A stretch of DNA of 64,000 bases from Patellaria atrata CBS 101060 (taxonomy: Eukaryota; Ascomycota; Dothideomycetes; Patellariales; Patellariaceae): contig MU006093.1 in the NCBI GenBank assembly GCA_010093705.1, positions 765,301 through 829,300 on the forward strand, in the 5' to 3' direction. The position numbers and the translations under genes were made by a program. Positions 37,508-48,487 of the stretch are shown here, piece by piece. The notes beneath the pieces are model-generated. The model was not told the DNA's origin. It saw nothing but the letters and a program-made list of their open reading frames with translations, and did no database searches. Every line of letters starts with the position of its first letter. The stretch's first letter is position 1.

Positions 37508-38162
37508 AATAGAATACTCTAATCCAATCCACGTCTAAGGAACTAATTCGGATTGCGGGAAGATCTTTTGTTAGATACACGTCATGCACGCGTTGTGCGA
37601 GGTATTGAGGGGGTTTGAGGTGTAAATGGTGAATCAAATTGAAGTGGAACAGACACTGATTGTAAGGACAAATACGAGGATATAAGGCCAACTACAGACA
37701 GTCTTCAGATGGAGCAGGAGCTAATAAGTCCAAGGTAGGACATAAAAGATCCAAATTGCCCAGATGTTGCTTCCTGGTAAGTTGTGCTGCGAGGGTAGAA
37801 GGGTTAGGTCAACTCAGGAAGAGACTGGACGTTCTTGTTGTGTAAACAAGAGCTGAGACTGAATTTTTTGAAGCTAGATAGTGCAAGATCTGAGAAGTTT
37901 AGGTAGAGGAAGGGAATTGAGGAGAAGGTGCGCGCGTCGTGGTTGTTTTTTTTTTTTTTGTTGTTGTGTGAGGTGGCGATGTTGAGTGTAAAGGAAAGAG
38001 GATAGAGAGCTTTGATGACCACGAGCAACGCGACTGCCTCCGGGAAACCTAACAAACGCGACTCGCCAAGCTTAGAGGTCAAGGGACAAAGAGATCCGAG
38101 ATTATTATTTTTTGCAGTTATGATCCCCTTCTAATGAAATTTACAAAAAGTCACGCAAAATG
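37508..38162. promoter_or_regulatory. Upstream region of the PUF gene
   Basis: Both neighbours are on the minus strand, so this is the PUF promoter and leader plus the 3' flank of the hydrolase gene. It holds an A/T run (13 T at about 37,949-37,961). I see no gene. Confidence 0.4.
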
Positions 38163-41100
38163 CTAAGAAAAGTATGACGACTCTGTCACGTTCCACATAT
38201 GATCAAAGAAGCCCATAGCAACTGCGCCTTCTACCCCTTTGAGACCGCTACTCTTACCTAGGAGTACGAAATCAGGTTGACCTACTCCGGTAAGCATCGG
38301 AACCAACCTCGCTGCTGTCATAAGATTTTCTGAGTCCTTTCCCCATATGACCAATTCCAACCTACTATCATCGCCCACATCTTGAAGGAAGATGGCAGCG
38401 GGGACCTCTTCATCATTATATTTGTGCCATTCACCAGACCCATCACGTACAGAGAGAGTATCTCCAATCTGTTGTATCGGGTGACGGTTATCACTCCTTG
38501 GTGGGAACTGTCCCGTCGATATTGTAATGACGTTTCCAGTAGACATGTGTTTCTTTTCCAGATCCTTAGTAACTTCACTGTCTGCAGAAAAATACTGGTA
38601 CAAGTTTCGAGAGATTTGGACAGCGGTAGGATAGGCAGAATCTTCTTCATACAGGATAATAAAGGGTCCCTTAGAACGAAGAATGGCGTCCATAGCGCCA
38701 AGCTGCTTCCCAAAGCGGGAGGGGATTTGTGGTGTTGTACCAGAGAACTGTCCAATACCAGATAAGCTCTCACACCCTCCTAGTAGCTATGGGAATACTT
38801 CCTTACCTGCCATCTTTTCTCAGCTGTATTTCTGGAGAAATAGAGTGTAGAGCAGACTATACCAGCGCAGTCGGTGGTGATTTCCTCCTCATCGACTATG
38901 AAGGCAGGATTGGAGCATGCAGACCCCAAATACCGAAATTGTAGAATATTCGATGTACGGACACGATACTCACATCTTTGGAAACTAACTTGGACGTCAA
39001 TCCTGCCATATTGACCAGGATCTTCCAGATGATCCACTTGAAAACCCCCTTTCGAGCCCATGGTCCCAGGATTACTAACAACGAAGGTGAAGTTTTCAAG
39101 CTTGCTGCTTACCGTATCCAATTTTACACTAGCTCTATAGAAGGCTTTTAAAGCGTCTGTTGTCATCACCGTATCAAACCAATGGTTCCGGTTAGGAAGT
39201 TCAACATAATTCGTACTGTAGCCCGCCTGAGATATTAGTAAGCTCATCAAACGCGAATTGAAAGCCGGGACGTTGTCATCGATACTACCGTGCTGTTGGA
39301 GAATGGGAATTCCTCGACCGTTCTCAACTAGCAATTCGTGCCGATAATCGTTGCTGGCAGCTTGAAGAACAGCGTAACGGCGAGGCTCCATGGGATGCCA
39401 CAGATGGTATGGAACGTAGTCTACAAGGGTTAGGATGTCCAAATCAAGTATGTACTTCACTCTCACTTTGTATTGAAGAGTACCCAGAAACAGGAGCTGC
39501 TGCAACGATTTTGTCGGGTATATGTGTAAGAGCATACCATGTTCCCTGACCTATAGGATAATTTAGCAATTTTCATGCTTTTTAGAATGTCCTACCTACC
39601 TCCGTTAGAATGACCGCTAACAATCCAACGGTCTATGTTTACAGCTGATCCTTCCCAGTTGGTATGATTAATCCATTCTGGAATGGAGGCTACCGCAGCT
39701 TCAACATCTGCAAACCCCCATGCATCTACAACGATATAAGCACGTGCCTTGTATTCAGGACTGTCATGCACTTACGCCAATCGTCTCCACTCCAAGGAGT
39801 TATACCTGTGGGGAATAGAACCCAAGAACATAAATCCGCAACAGGATCTAAGGAATGTGCTACCATATCATTTTCAGCTTCAACGCCAGCACCATGAAAC
39901 TGCAATAGCACCGGTAAAGAATCTTGGTTAAAATCACAAGACGCATTTCGAGCGGGTGGTCGAATTATAGTATAGGATACGATACCTCCTGGATGCATAA
40001 AAGTAAATTTTTGTGGATCATAGGTAGAGCGAAGTCTGAGTTGCTGCGTGACACTCAAAGATGATTCAAAATTCTCTTCATCAACGAGATGATAGAAGAC
40101 CCGGGCATTGATGATAGTGGCATTTCTACTATTGAGCGACACGGAAAATGATATTGGACGTGTCTGGCCCGGCGCAATAATCAGGCCTTCATCATGTAGA
40201 AGTTCGGCTGTTATTTCATTCTATAAAGATCAGTAAATAATTAACCCCCTGCTATGGCATTCCTGACTATTTGCACGCTGACCAAATTGAGGCTCTAGAC
40301 TCCAGCCGTACAAGATCGGAAGATGTCATACAAAGATATTTGGACAGTATGCTATCGTGTGTACAGAAAGGGTAGAGTGGCGAAACAAAATGGGAACCGC
40401 GACGCGAGAGGAGATATAATGAAAAAAAAATACTACTTACTACCGAAGACTGAACTCTTGTGATTTTGATGGCTGATTCAGGATGTGAGTTCCGAAGGCT
40501 AAGAGAGGCGTATGGAGATACAAGCCGTCCGTTGACGTTGTCAGAGATGAGTATAGACTCTCTTGTGCGCTCTAATGCATTAGTGCAGAGTCTCATTTCC
40601 AAAACGACATTGATCGTGGGTTCGCCGATGCCACCCATAGCTCGAACATCCCGAACCAGGCGGATGTCAATTCTATGTGTTCCGGGCTCCAAATGTAGCA
40701 CGGGAGGAGCCTTTCGATAGGTGTAGAAGTCTCCACCAAAATAAGGTTCCCCGTCCAGCCAGAATTCCAGGATCTGATCGGTATAGAGAATCAGAGATGT
40801 TGTCTCCGTCCCAGACACGGTGATTTCTCCACGCGCCCAAGCCTGATATTGGAAACCTGCCCATCCATATACCGTCGAGATAAACGGCCAATCCACGCTC
40901 GGGAAGGAGAAAGATAGAGCGCATCTGGCATTGGTGATATTGTTGCTCAGCTCGGTAGCAGCTACTAATTCCCATCCAACGCTTCCATTCATGGCAATAG
41001 AGCTCCGGAAAAAAGAATTGGTATCATACTCAAGTTGACGGAATCCCCCATACTGTTCTAGAGGGTCGGCGTTCCAGGTAGCCTCTATTCATGATCAACA

Positions 41101-41319
41101 ATGACGATTCTGTCAGAAGAAATCAGAACGCTTCATGCCTCGTGTCCCAATCTGGAATGGCCCAACAGCCTGCCATTCAGATGAAAATGCAATTGTACCA
41201 GGTCCCCTCGCTCCGAGAGGCAACATTGAATCCTCATGTTGAACTACACCGAAAGCCAGTACCGAACTCAACACTGATAAGATGGCGTGGATGGATAGGC
41301 ATCTCGCACCGTACATCAT
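38163..41319 (-). CDS. Secreted alpha/beta-hydrolase (prolyl-oligopeptidase/esterase-like), about 900 residues
   Basis: Seven exons (41319-41139, 41084-40441, 40220-39776, 39725-39600, 39550-39467, 39420-38807, 38768-38163) sum to 2,700 nt, 899 residues. A signal peptide starts at the ATG at 41319 ('HAILSVLSSVLAFG'). The first half has the look of beta-sandwich domains. The hydrolase domain begins near 'LPVLLQFHGAGVEAENDM' and has the nucleophile elbow 'WIVSGHSNGGQGTWYAL', a strand 'IPILQQHGSIDDNVPAFNSR' (acid) and 'NRNHWFDTVM' (histidine). A long C-terminal part includes 'PFIILYEEDSAYPTAVQISR'. Several N-glycosylation sites occur. The substrate is unknown; peptidase S9-like or esterase activity is likely. 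The first intron seems to use a GC donor. A 78-nt stretch (38,896-38,973) has intron borders but is in frame and free of stops, so two protein forms are possible (899 or 873 residues). The intron at 40,221-40,440 is long (220 nt). Confidence 0.78.
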
Positions 41320-41769
41320 CACTCTCTGTTGGAGCCTGATGATGGTACTATGGCGATCTGTTTTTATATAGAATATTCCTCCGTGCGAATTCGAGATAGG
41401 GAAAAGGGGTAAACTATCAGAGAAGAGACGAATTACAAGCTCGCTGGTTTGATGTGGCTTTTCGTTAGCGTTCAGCCCTACTACCCTTTCTTGCCCCCAC
41501 GCTTCTAGCGATTCCATCTCAATCTTAGCACGGGTAAAACCGTGACATCTCCTTTAAATTATGAAAAACAACCATCACACTAAATGTACTCAGTTTCTCA
41601 TATGTTACTACTTCAGATACTGCTGAGAACGACCTTTTAGCGACAACGGAATCGCGTTGAATTCGCACCTAGACTCTTAGTTCGCATTCACCTCGACCCC
41701 TACCTTAACGACGCGAGCTCAACTTCCATGGCCTGAATACTTTGAGTAGATATCTACGATCAGGAGGAA
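41320..41769. promoter_or_regulatory. Divergent promoter between the hydrolase and the Sly41-like transporter
   Basis: The two genes are transcribed away from each other across 450 nt. The minus-strand frame of the hydrolase stays open upstream to about 41,517, but the sequence there lacks a signal peptide, so I kept the later start. No clear regulatory site was identified. Confidence 0.4.
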
Positions 41770-43479
41770 ATGACATCCGCACCATATTCCGGCGCGGAGG
41801 CACTATCCCCGTCGTCCCCAATAGGTCAGAATACTTACAAGTTCCCACCATTCTCTCATGACGCCCTTCCGACACACTACGAAAACCCCACGGGCTATCC
41901 TTCTTCTCGAGACACGAGTCCTAACCCAGGCACACAACTCAATGGAGGTGTCGCAAATGAGCGTTGGACACCACGAAGAAACAGCAACGTACGTTGGGGT
42001 AATGGCGCCGCGGTACACGGTGGTGGTCGCCATGGGAGACAGAAGAGTTTGAGTGAAGCGATCAGAACAATCAAAGGCAGAAGAGCAAGTGTTAGCGCAA
42101 ACGCGCATGAAATTGCAGATGCATTAAAACCCCCTATCTCGCCCAAGCTTATAGTAAGTATACAGGCGATAGTTTTAGTGTTGTATAAGCTAAAACTGTA
42201 GTTTCTCTGTGGCATTTGGTATGCAACCTCGATTCTATCAAACACATCCTCGAAGGCCATTCTTACCGCATTTCCAAAACCGATTACTTTGACACTGGTA
42301 CAATTTGCTTTCGTATCCTCCTGGTGCTTTATATTAGCTTGGTTGGCGAAATACTACCCAAGTCTAAAAGTTATGATTCCTGCTCTGAAATTTGGGATCC
42401 GTCCTCCTTCTAGGGACCTAATACTTACAACACTTCCTTTGACCGCATTTCAAATCGGGGGCCATATTCTAAGTTCAGACGCAATGGCAAGAATACCTGT
42501 ATCCTTAGTACACACTATTAAGGGTTTATCACCACTTCTCACTGTAATCGCCTATCGAGCGTTCCTGCGAGTTCGGTATTCAGTTCCTACATACCTTTCC
42601 TTGATACCTCTTACATTGGGAGTTATCATGGCATGCTCTGCGAATTTCTCGGCCAACTTTCTAGGGCTTCTATTTGCGTTCGGGAGCGCCATCCTCTTCG
42701 TTACGCAGAATATTGTCTCAAAGAAACTTTTTAACGAAGCTGCCCAAGCGGAAGCGGACGGTGTACAACACCGTTATACCAAACCGGATAAGCTGAATCT
42801 GCTTTGTTATTCCTCTGGACTAGCTTTTGTTTTTACTGCACCCTTATGGCTTTGGTCCGAAGGATTTGGCCTTATGGCGGATTTTCTCCACGATGCTTCG
42901 ATCGATCTATCAAATCGCCCTGGATCCCTAGATCATGGGAGATTGGCCCTCGAGTATGTCTTCAATGGAACATTTCACTTCGGGCAGAATCTCGTGGCCT
43001 TCATTTTACTATCCATGGTATCTCCAGTAACATATTCTGTTGCAAGTCTTATTAAAAGGGTGTTCGTGATCGCTTTTGCCATTGTGTGGTATGGGAATAA
43101 TATGACGCACATTCAAGCTGTCGGATTTGTCCTCACGTTTTTCGGTCTTTACCTCTACGACCGCACTAGCGATGCATCAAAAGCAGATCGAAAGGCAAAG
43201 GCGCTTCAAGCAAGAGAAGGTGCTGCATTGCTCCCTATTGTAACGGAGCATTCTAGCTCTCAGGGATTTACGGCATCTCCCATGAATTCAACGTCAGGAC
43301 AATACAATCCCACTAATGGATCTGTAGATTACTACAGTAGGGATGAGAAGAAGAATGACACTGAACCCGGAAAACCTAGAAGAGATAGTAGCACCGGGTG
43401 GTTAACACGCGGTACCAAGCAGGAAGATACTTGGAAACCCAGAGATATGAACGAACAACGTGGAATTACTGTATCATAG
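41770..43479 (+). CDS. SLY41: SLC35/TPT-family transporter, Sly41-like
   Basis: Two exons, 41770-42153 and 42202-43479, give 553 residues; the 48-nt intron (GTAAGT, TAAAAC, GTAG) sits at the start of the first membrane span. A hydrophilic N-terminus of about 125 residues comes first. The transporter core begins at 'FLCGIWYATSILSNTSSKAI' and has triose-phosphate-translocator landmarks: 'FPKPITLTLVQF', 'VSLVHTIKGLSPLLTVIAYR', 'TLGVIMAC', 'ATQ'-like 'LFVTQNIVSKKLF' and the final 'SPVTYSVASLIKRVFVI' and 'FFGLYLYDR'. The family exchanges phosphorylated sugars or nucleotide sugars across Golgi or ER membranes. Yeast Sly41 suppresses loss of the Rab Ypt1 and is linked to ER-to-Golgi transport. The closest match from memory is Sly41; exact substrate cannot be read from sequence. 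Confidence 0.85.
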
Positions 43480-44719
43480 AGGCATATGATTAGAAGTATC
43501 GCATCTATAGGCATTTTTGGACGGCGTAATATGAAAGCGTTTCCTAGATCTGTGCCCTACATCCATGTATATCCTATAACGAGATTGTCTTGGTATCCTT
43601 TCGGCTGAGACTGTATCAATGATATGAACGATCTTTCAACTTCCGAGGCGTCAATTCTAAGACTTGATATTTCTCATGGCGCGAAGTTCGGACTTGGATC
43701 TATATAAGGACTTTTGACCTAGCTGTAGCTAAAAAGGATCCTACAGGACTTACCTTACGGTATGGACGACTCGGTTAGGTCAATAATGAAATAAGAGACA
43801 TTACAAGATTTTCTAACCATTGGAGCGTATGGTACAGTACGTACTCTATGGACTTGTTCTGCAACCAATTTGGTTGATGTTCCTACGTCATGCAGTCTGA
43901 CGAAAAAGGTCAAGACTTATCATCATTAGGCAGGTCAAAGACCGGCAGAGAGACGATAAGCAAGATGACAAGAACGACAAGACGGACAGACAAGGATCAG
44001 AACGACTCTTATATGGTTACAACCTTCAAGTTCCCACCGTGTATATTAACTCTTGGCAGATTCACTTACAACGGTGATGCTACAATACTGACTTCAAGAG
44101 ATATCACTTCCACCCACTGCCTATTTGGATACAAGAAGAGCGGGGTACACAATCCCATCGGAGCATAACCCCGCAAAGAGCTTGGGATGCCGTTCTTTTA
44201 CATGCATACGCACTCTTGATATCGAACCGTCGAATGACCCGTACATGTTCTTGACTTCTTCATTGAACGTCGCTGGCTCATCGTATTACCCCATGTTGAA
44301 TAGCTAAGGTAGAAGCATTGAGACGGGTCTGCAATATGATGGAGAATACTAAGGTAGTCTCGATTCATGACTTGAGTCAATTTCAGCATACTCTGAAATT
44401 GTGTTAGACTAGCTCAACGGTTCTGATCTATTAGACTATTTTAATACGACGTCCAAGACAGTAAACACTCGTTCAGGCAGTTCGCATCCGAGATCTCTAA
44501 GATACCTGATAACCGTGGGAACTCCCATGCAATTACCAGCTATCTGTTGCGGATCGCAAGATATGCAAGGATAATTGTACAACTGGACGATAGATTCGAT
44601 TTCGTCTGCCCAGATGTAAGGCACAGAAAGGTCTAAAAAGAGCATAAAAGATGTCATACACCCCAGACCTCGTGCTACAGTCAGCTCATATTCACTTTTT
44701 CGTACAATTACTCTGAAAA
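43480..44719. other. Intergenic region between tandem genes
   Basis: This is the 3' flank of the transporter gene and the promoter of the aminopeptidase gene. One protein-like short frame on the minus strand is listed separately (44,436-44,657). Nothing else is supported. Confidence 0.4.
44436..44657 (-). CDS. Short protein-like frame, possibly a gene fragment
   Basis: The minus strand reads 73 residues with mixed, globular-looking composition ('LFLDLSVPYIWADEIESIVQ', 'YPCISCDP', 'IRYLRDLGCELPERVF'), and the frame stays open for about ten residues upstream of the ATG. I do not recognise a family and cannot join it to another exon. It may be a fragment of a decayed gene or chance. Confidence is low. 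Confidence 0.15.
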   Translation of the reverse strand: MTSFMLFLDLSVPYIWADEIESIVQLYNYPCISCDPQQIAGNCMGVPTVIRYLRDLGCELPERVFTVLDVVLK

Positions 44720-46537
44720 ATGAGAAGTATATGCTATATCCTTGTTTTGCTTGTTGCCGTCGTATGTGGGACAGCTACTGTCGATTCGAAATATGGCCCA
44801 GGATTCCCCGACCTCATAGGGCGCTCGCAGAAAAAGCTCGTGGATTCAGTAAGTATTCATCTTCAAGATTCCATAAGACAGTAACTCCAAACTATATCTG
44901 TGGCCAGAATATACAATGGAACTTCATATCTCGACATTCTAATTCAGATCAACTCGACGCTCTGCTCCAAGTATCTAGAGGAACTATAAGCTGATAGTAA
45001 CTTAGAAAAAACTTCAAAAGTCGATCAAATTAAAGTCTCTCCTCAAGCATGCGCAAGTCCTAGAAGATCAAGCCTATGCCACTCCAGCTAGGAATCGTCT
45101 CACGGGTACTGCGGCCCACAATAACACCATAAAATATATCTATCGTACATTGAAAGCTTTGAACTACTATAATGTAGAGCTACAAAACTGGGGTGATACC
45201 ATTTCTGCCGGCGGAAACGGCTCATTCGTAGCAAATGGTGTTGACCAGGGAGCAACGCATATGGAATATGGCCCCAATGGGACTGTGACTGGAACTTTGG
45301 TCCTAGCGAATAATGTTGGCTGCAATATTGTGAGTCTCTCTACATTCCGGCTATTCCACTCTCAGTATTAATATAAAAGGAGAAAGAGGGACTCTTGGGG
45401 AAAGTGATCATTGGATCTACTGTGCTAACCAGTATCTCTCATGTCTAGACCGATTTTCCAGCAGAAGTTGAAGGCTCAATCGCCCTAGTTCGCCGTGGTT
45501 CCTGCGACTTCGGAATTAAAGCTGCTTATGCTCGGGCTGCGGGCGCCATCGGCGCTATAATCTTCAACAACATTCCCGGTGGTCCTATCGGCGGAGCCAC
45601 TCTCGGTGTCCCTCCTCGACCCGAGGGACCATATCCTCCGACGCTGATGATCGGTCTCGAGCAAGGTGAAGCGCTAACAGCGCTCATAAACTCTGGCACC
45701 AACGTCACCGGCACCCTCGACGTGACCTCCTACTACAGCTGGGTCGGGACGCACAACGTGATCGCCACATCAAAGGGAGGCGACCAAGATAACATAATCT
45801 TCACCGGCGCGCACACCGACAGCGTCGTCGCCGGGCCCGGCATCAACGATAACGGCTCCGGCAGCGTCGGAAATCTCGAAGTCGCAATCCAACTCGCAAA
45901 ATATAAGGTCAAAAACGCCGTGCGTTTCGGCTTCTGGAGCGGCGAGGAAGAGGGCCTGCTCGGCGCGAAATACTATATTAAGACGCTCCCCGTAGAGGAG
46001 CAAGCGAAGATACGTCTATATCTTAACTTCGATATGATCGCCTCTCCGAACTACGTGTACGGGATCTACGATGGTGACGGTTCGGCCTTTAACCTCTCCG
46101 GCCCGCCCGGCTCGGCCGAAGCCGAAGTGCTCTTCGAGAAATACTACACCGACCGCGACCTCCCCTCCGTCCCGTCCGCCTTCACCGGCCGCTCCGACTA
46201 CGGTCCCTTCCTCGACGTCGACATCGCGTCCGGCGGTCTCTTCACCGGCGCCGAAGTCGTCAAGACCCCCGAAGAAGCCGCTATGTTCGGCGGTGAAGCG
46301 GGCGTCGCGTACGATGTTAATTATCACAAGGCGGGGGATAATATGACGAATTTGAACAAGGAGGCGTTTTTGGTGAATGCGCAGGCCATTGCGCATGTGA
46401 TTGCGACGTATGCTAGGAGCTTTGAGAGTTTGCCGCCGAGGAGGAGGATGGGGAAGAGGTATGTGGAACGGGAGGTGCATGTGCATGGGGGGATTACGGA
46501 GGCTGGAGGTTGTGGCGATCATATCTTCTATGGATGA
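44720..46537 (+). CDS. Secreted zinc aminopeptidase, M28 family with PA domain
   Basis: Three exons (44720-44848, 45006-45329, 45449-46537) give 513 residues. The first encodes a signal peptide ('MRSICYILVLLVAVVCGTA') and ends 'RSQKKLVDS', joining 'KKLQKSIKLKSLLKHAQVLE' in phase; the alternative exon inside the 157-nt intron does not fit. A PA domain follows (about 125-225, 'EGSIALVRRGSCDFGIKAAY'), then the M28 core: zinc ligands in 'FTGAHTDSVVAGPGINDNGS', 'FWSGEEEGLLGAKYY', 'NFDMIASP' and 'YHKAGDNM'. The family (yeast aminopeptidase Y, Aspergillus LapA2-like enzymes) removes N-terminal residues from peptides in the vacuole or outside the cell; the signal peptide and N-glycosylation sites suit secretion. 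The last exon is strikingly GC-rich (41 of 60 bases at 46,141-46,200) against 17 of 60 in exon 2 (45,121-45,180). Confidence 0.92.
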
Positions 46538-46690
46538 TTAATGGGGTGTTGAAACGCATTACTGAGGAGTTGTGTAGATGATTATGGGGTTGATGTTACA
46601 TAGCGGGTGGTAGAATGCATCATGAGGAGTTGTGGAAGTGATTATGGGCTTGGTGTGGCATAGTGGGTGGTTGAATGCGTCTTGAGAGTC
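46533..46690. repeat. Tandem repeat of about 60 bp in the aminopeptidase 3' flank
   Basis: A shorter copy at 46533-46576, a full copy at 46577-46636 and a partial copy at 46637-46687 share blocks such as GATTATGGG, CATAGYGGGTGGT, GAATGC and GAGGAGTTGTG. The first copy overlaps the stop codon, so the duplication began at the very end of the coding region. Copies differ by roughly one base in eight. Confidence 0.75.
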
Positions 46691-46863
46691 CTTGAGAGAC
46701 ACGATATGAAGTGTAGCTTGATGTAGGCAAATACATATATGTACAGTACATGTTACCGGAAAAATAAGGGGTACAACATGGAAAGTTATCCATGAAAAGT
46801 CAAACGCCTTCGCTCAATGCATTTATCCAAAAGTTTACCTTATTCTGTGAACACGTAATGGTC
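46691..46863. other. Short spacer between convergent genes
   Basis: This is the remaining gap between the aminopeptidase and Rab gene 3' ends. It is AT-rich with repeated 'TACATATATGTACAGTACAT' at about 46,732-46,751, a near-palindrome. The two transcripts probably overlap at their 3' ends. Confidence 0.35.
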
Positions 46864-47724
46864 TCAACAGCAGCCGCCTCCTTTACTAGCTCTTCCAGCT
46901 GCTGCATCATTCATCCCTAAGTTAACCGTCCGCGCAGTATTTACTCCTCCCGCTCCTGGACCTTTTACGCCACTTCTTCGATCATTCAGATCATACTTCC
47001 CAGCTTCTATGTTCTGGTAAATCCGCTCCGCAACTTCTAAGAAAGCCCTTTCCACACCCTCTCCACTCTTCGCAGATGTTTCAACGTATTGCATCACTTT
47101 GTTCTGCTTACACCACTCTTCCGCTTCCTGGCGAGTTACTTGTCGCTTGTTCTCGGTCTCCGTCCGCCCTGACGCCGAGGGTTCTGATGGCTCAACTGTC
47201 GATGAAGGTGCAAGATCCGCTTTATTCCCCACCAGAACGACGACGATGCCCTCCTCTGCTATCTGCCGTAAGTCATGTAACCAGCTCGTCACTGATAGGA
47301 ACGTCGACCGTCGGGTAATATCGAAGACTAGAAGCGCACCACTGGCACCGCGGAAGTAGGATCGCGTTATCGATTTATACGTTTCCTGTCCCGCCGTATC
47401 CCACAGTGACAGTTTCATGTGCTTCTGCACCTGGTTCGTCGAAGCGGCGTCCGCTTTTGGACTTTGCAAGCTTGGGTTGTTGATGTTAAGGGAGAGAGAT
47501 GCGGGAGGGCCAACGGGAACGATGCGAGAGCCGAATTCGACGCCGATGGTCACATCGTGGTGGGCAACGAAACGGCCTTCGCATAGTCGAATGGTTAACT
47601 AAATAATGGCTTAGTTTGCGGACCTGAGTAGATGGTGGCGAAGCTGGTAGCTTACGCTAGATTTACCGCAGCCTGAGTCTCCTAGGGAGACGAGCTTCGC
47701 GATGTAGTCCCATGGCTGCGACAT
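46864..47724 (-). CDS. Rab4/Ypt4-like small GTPase with a switch-region insertion
   Basis: Two exons, 47724-47656 and 47598-46864, give 267 residues. The first intron splits the P-loop, 'KLVSLGDSGCGKSS' joining 'LTIRLCEGRF'. Guanine-nucleotide motifs are present: switch I 'DVTIGVEFGSR', switch II 'LWDTAGQETYKSITRSYFRG', 'VLVGNKAD' and 'VETSAKSGEGV'. The C-terminus GGGCC is the substrate for double geranylgeranylation. 'GVEFGSR' and 'YKSITRSYFRGASGALLVFD' place it in the Rab2/Rab4/Rab14 group, closest to Rab4 (fission yeast Ypt4), which acts in endosome recycling. Two departures are clear: about 27 extra residues between switch I and switch II (residues about 51-84, S/N/A-rich) and a second serine/glutamate-rich insert after 'NKADLAP'. 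These loops do not remove any catalytic residue. Confidence 0.88.
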
Positions 47725-48487
47725 GGACGCTTTGATGATGCTGAATGACAGTGCTCTGATATTTGAGGGACCCTCGTCGATTAACTGTGGCTAGAGCTTT
47801 GTACAGGTGTTCAATGGCGTTATTAGACGAGGAGGTGTTTGTTCAGGAACACAAAGCGAAGACAATGGCTTTGCTGAGAGGGAAAAGTTCTGCGTTTGTA
47901 CTAGATGCTGTGTGTGTTCTTTATATCGTGTTCTGGGATATGTGGTTGTTGTAAAGTGGAAGCCTTTCCATCCCAAGTGCAAAGATCATCTTGATACTCT
48001 GATACCCTGAAGCCACGGGGGTATGACAACATCATCGGGATACAAAGGTACCTAGCTGTGGCTTCAACTAGTAGGCAGGCAGGCTACCGTAGGCTTTCGC
48101 ACGTCTTGGTCCGCCTTCGGGAAGCCCGCAGCTACATCAAGGTTATACCTACCAAACCTATAACCTTGAACATTGCCTTACCTTATCTCCTACATTTCTT
48201 TATATTCTTCTTTAACCGCTTGATTGAATTTGTTCATTGATATCGGAAAGCTTGCCGTGTAAACCATCACATGCGAAAACAGACATAGAGCCCGATTTAA
48301 GGTGCTGCCTTGGCTTGGGCGCTTCACCGTTCTCACCGACTGAGTCAACATCAACGCTCGTGACGCCTCGTTCTCTTCTTTCTCTTCCCAACCTCCTAAA
48401 TGATCACCACCTCTAGTTCTATACTGGCATCTAGAGTACGGAGGAGCACAAGACACAGGAGAATACTCCTTTTATAGATCTGTAGTC
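47725..48487. promoter_or_regulatory. Divergent promoter between the Rab and CTL genes
   Basis: The flanking genes are transcribed away from each other. A perfect 9-bp inverted repeat, AAGGTTATA...TATAACCTT with an 11-nt loop, lies at 48,139-48,167, followed by GCCTTACCTTATC (48,175-48,187), a motif that recurs elsewhere in the window. No gene is supported. Confidence 0.4.

Noticed and set aside
40267-40440. Continuation of the hydrolase frame beyond the exon at 40,441
   Set aside because: The frame reads on for 58 residues, but the GTAAGT at 40,440 and the acceptor at 40,221 restore a continuous secreted protein, and the read-through ends in a stop with no domain.
44849-45005. Extra exon inside the first intron of the aminopeptidase gene
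   Set aside because: A short frame ('QLDALLQVSRG') looks tempting, but it does not connect in phase to both neighbours, whereas direct joining of 44,848 to 45,006 restores the family sequence.
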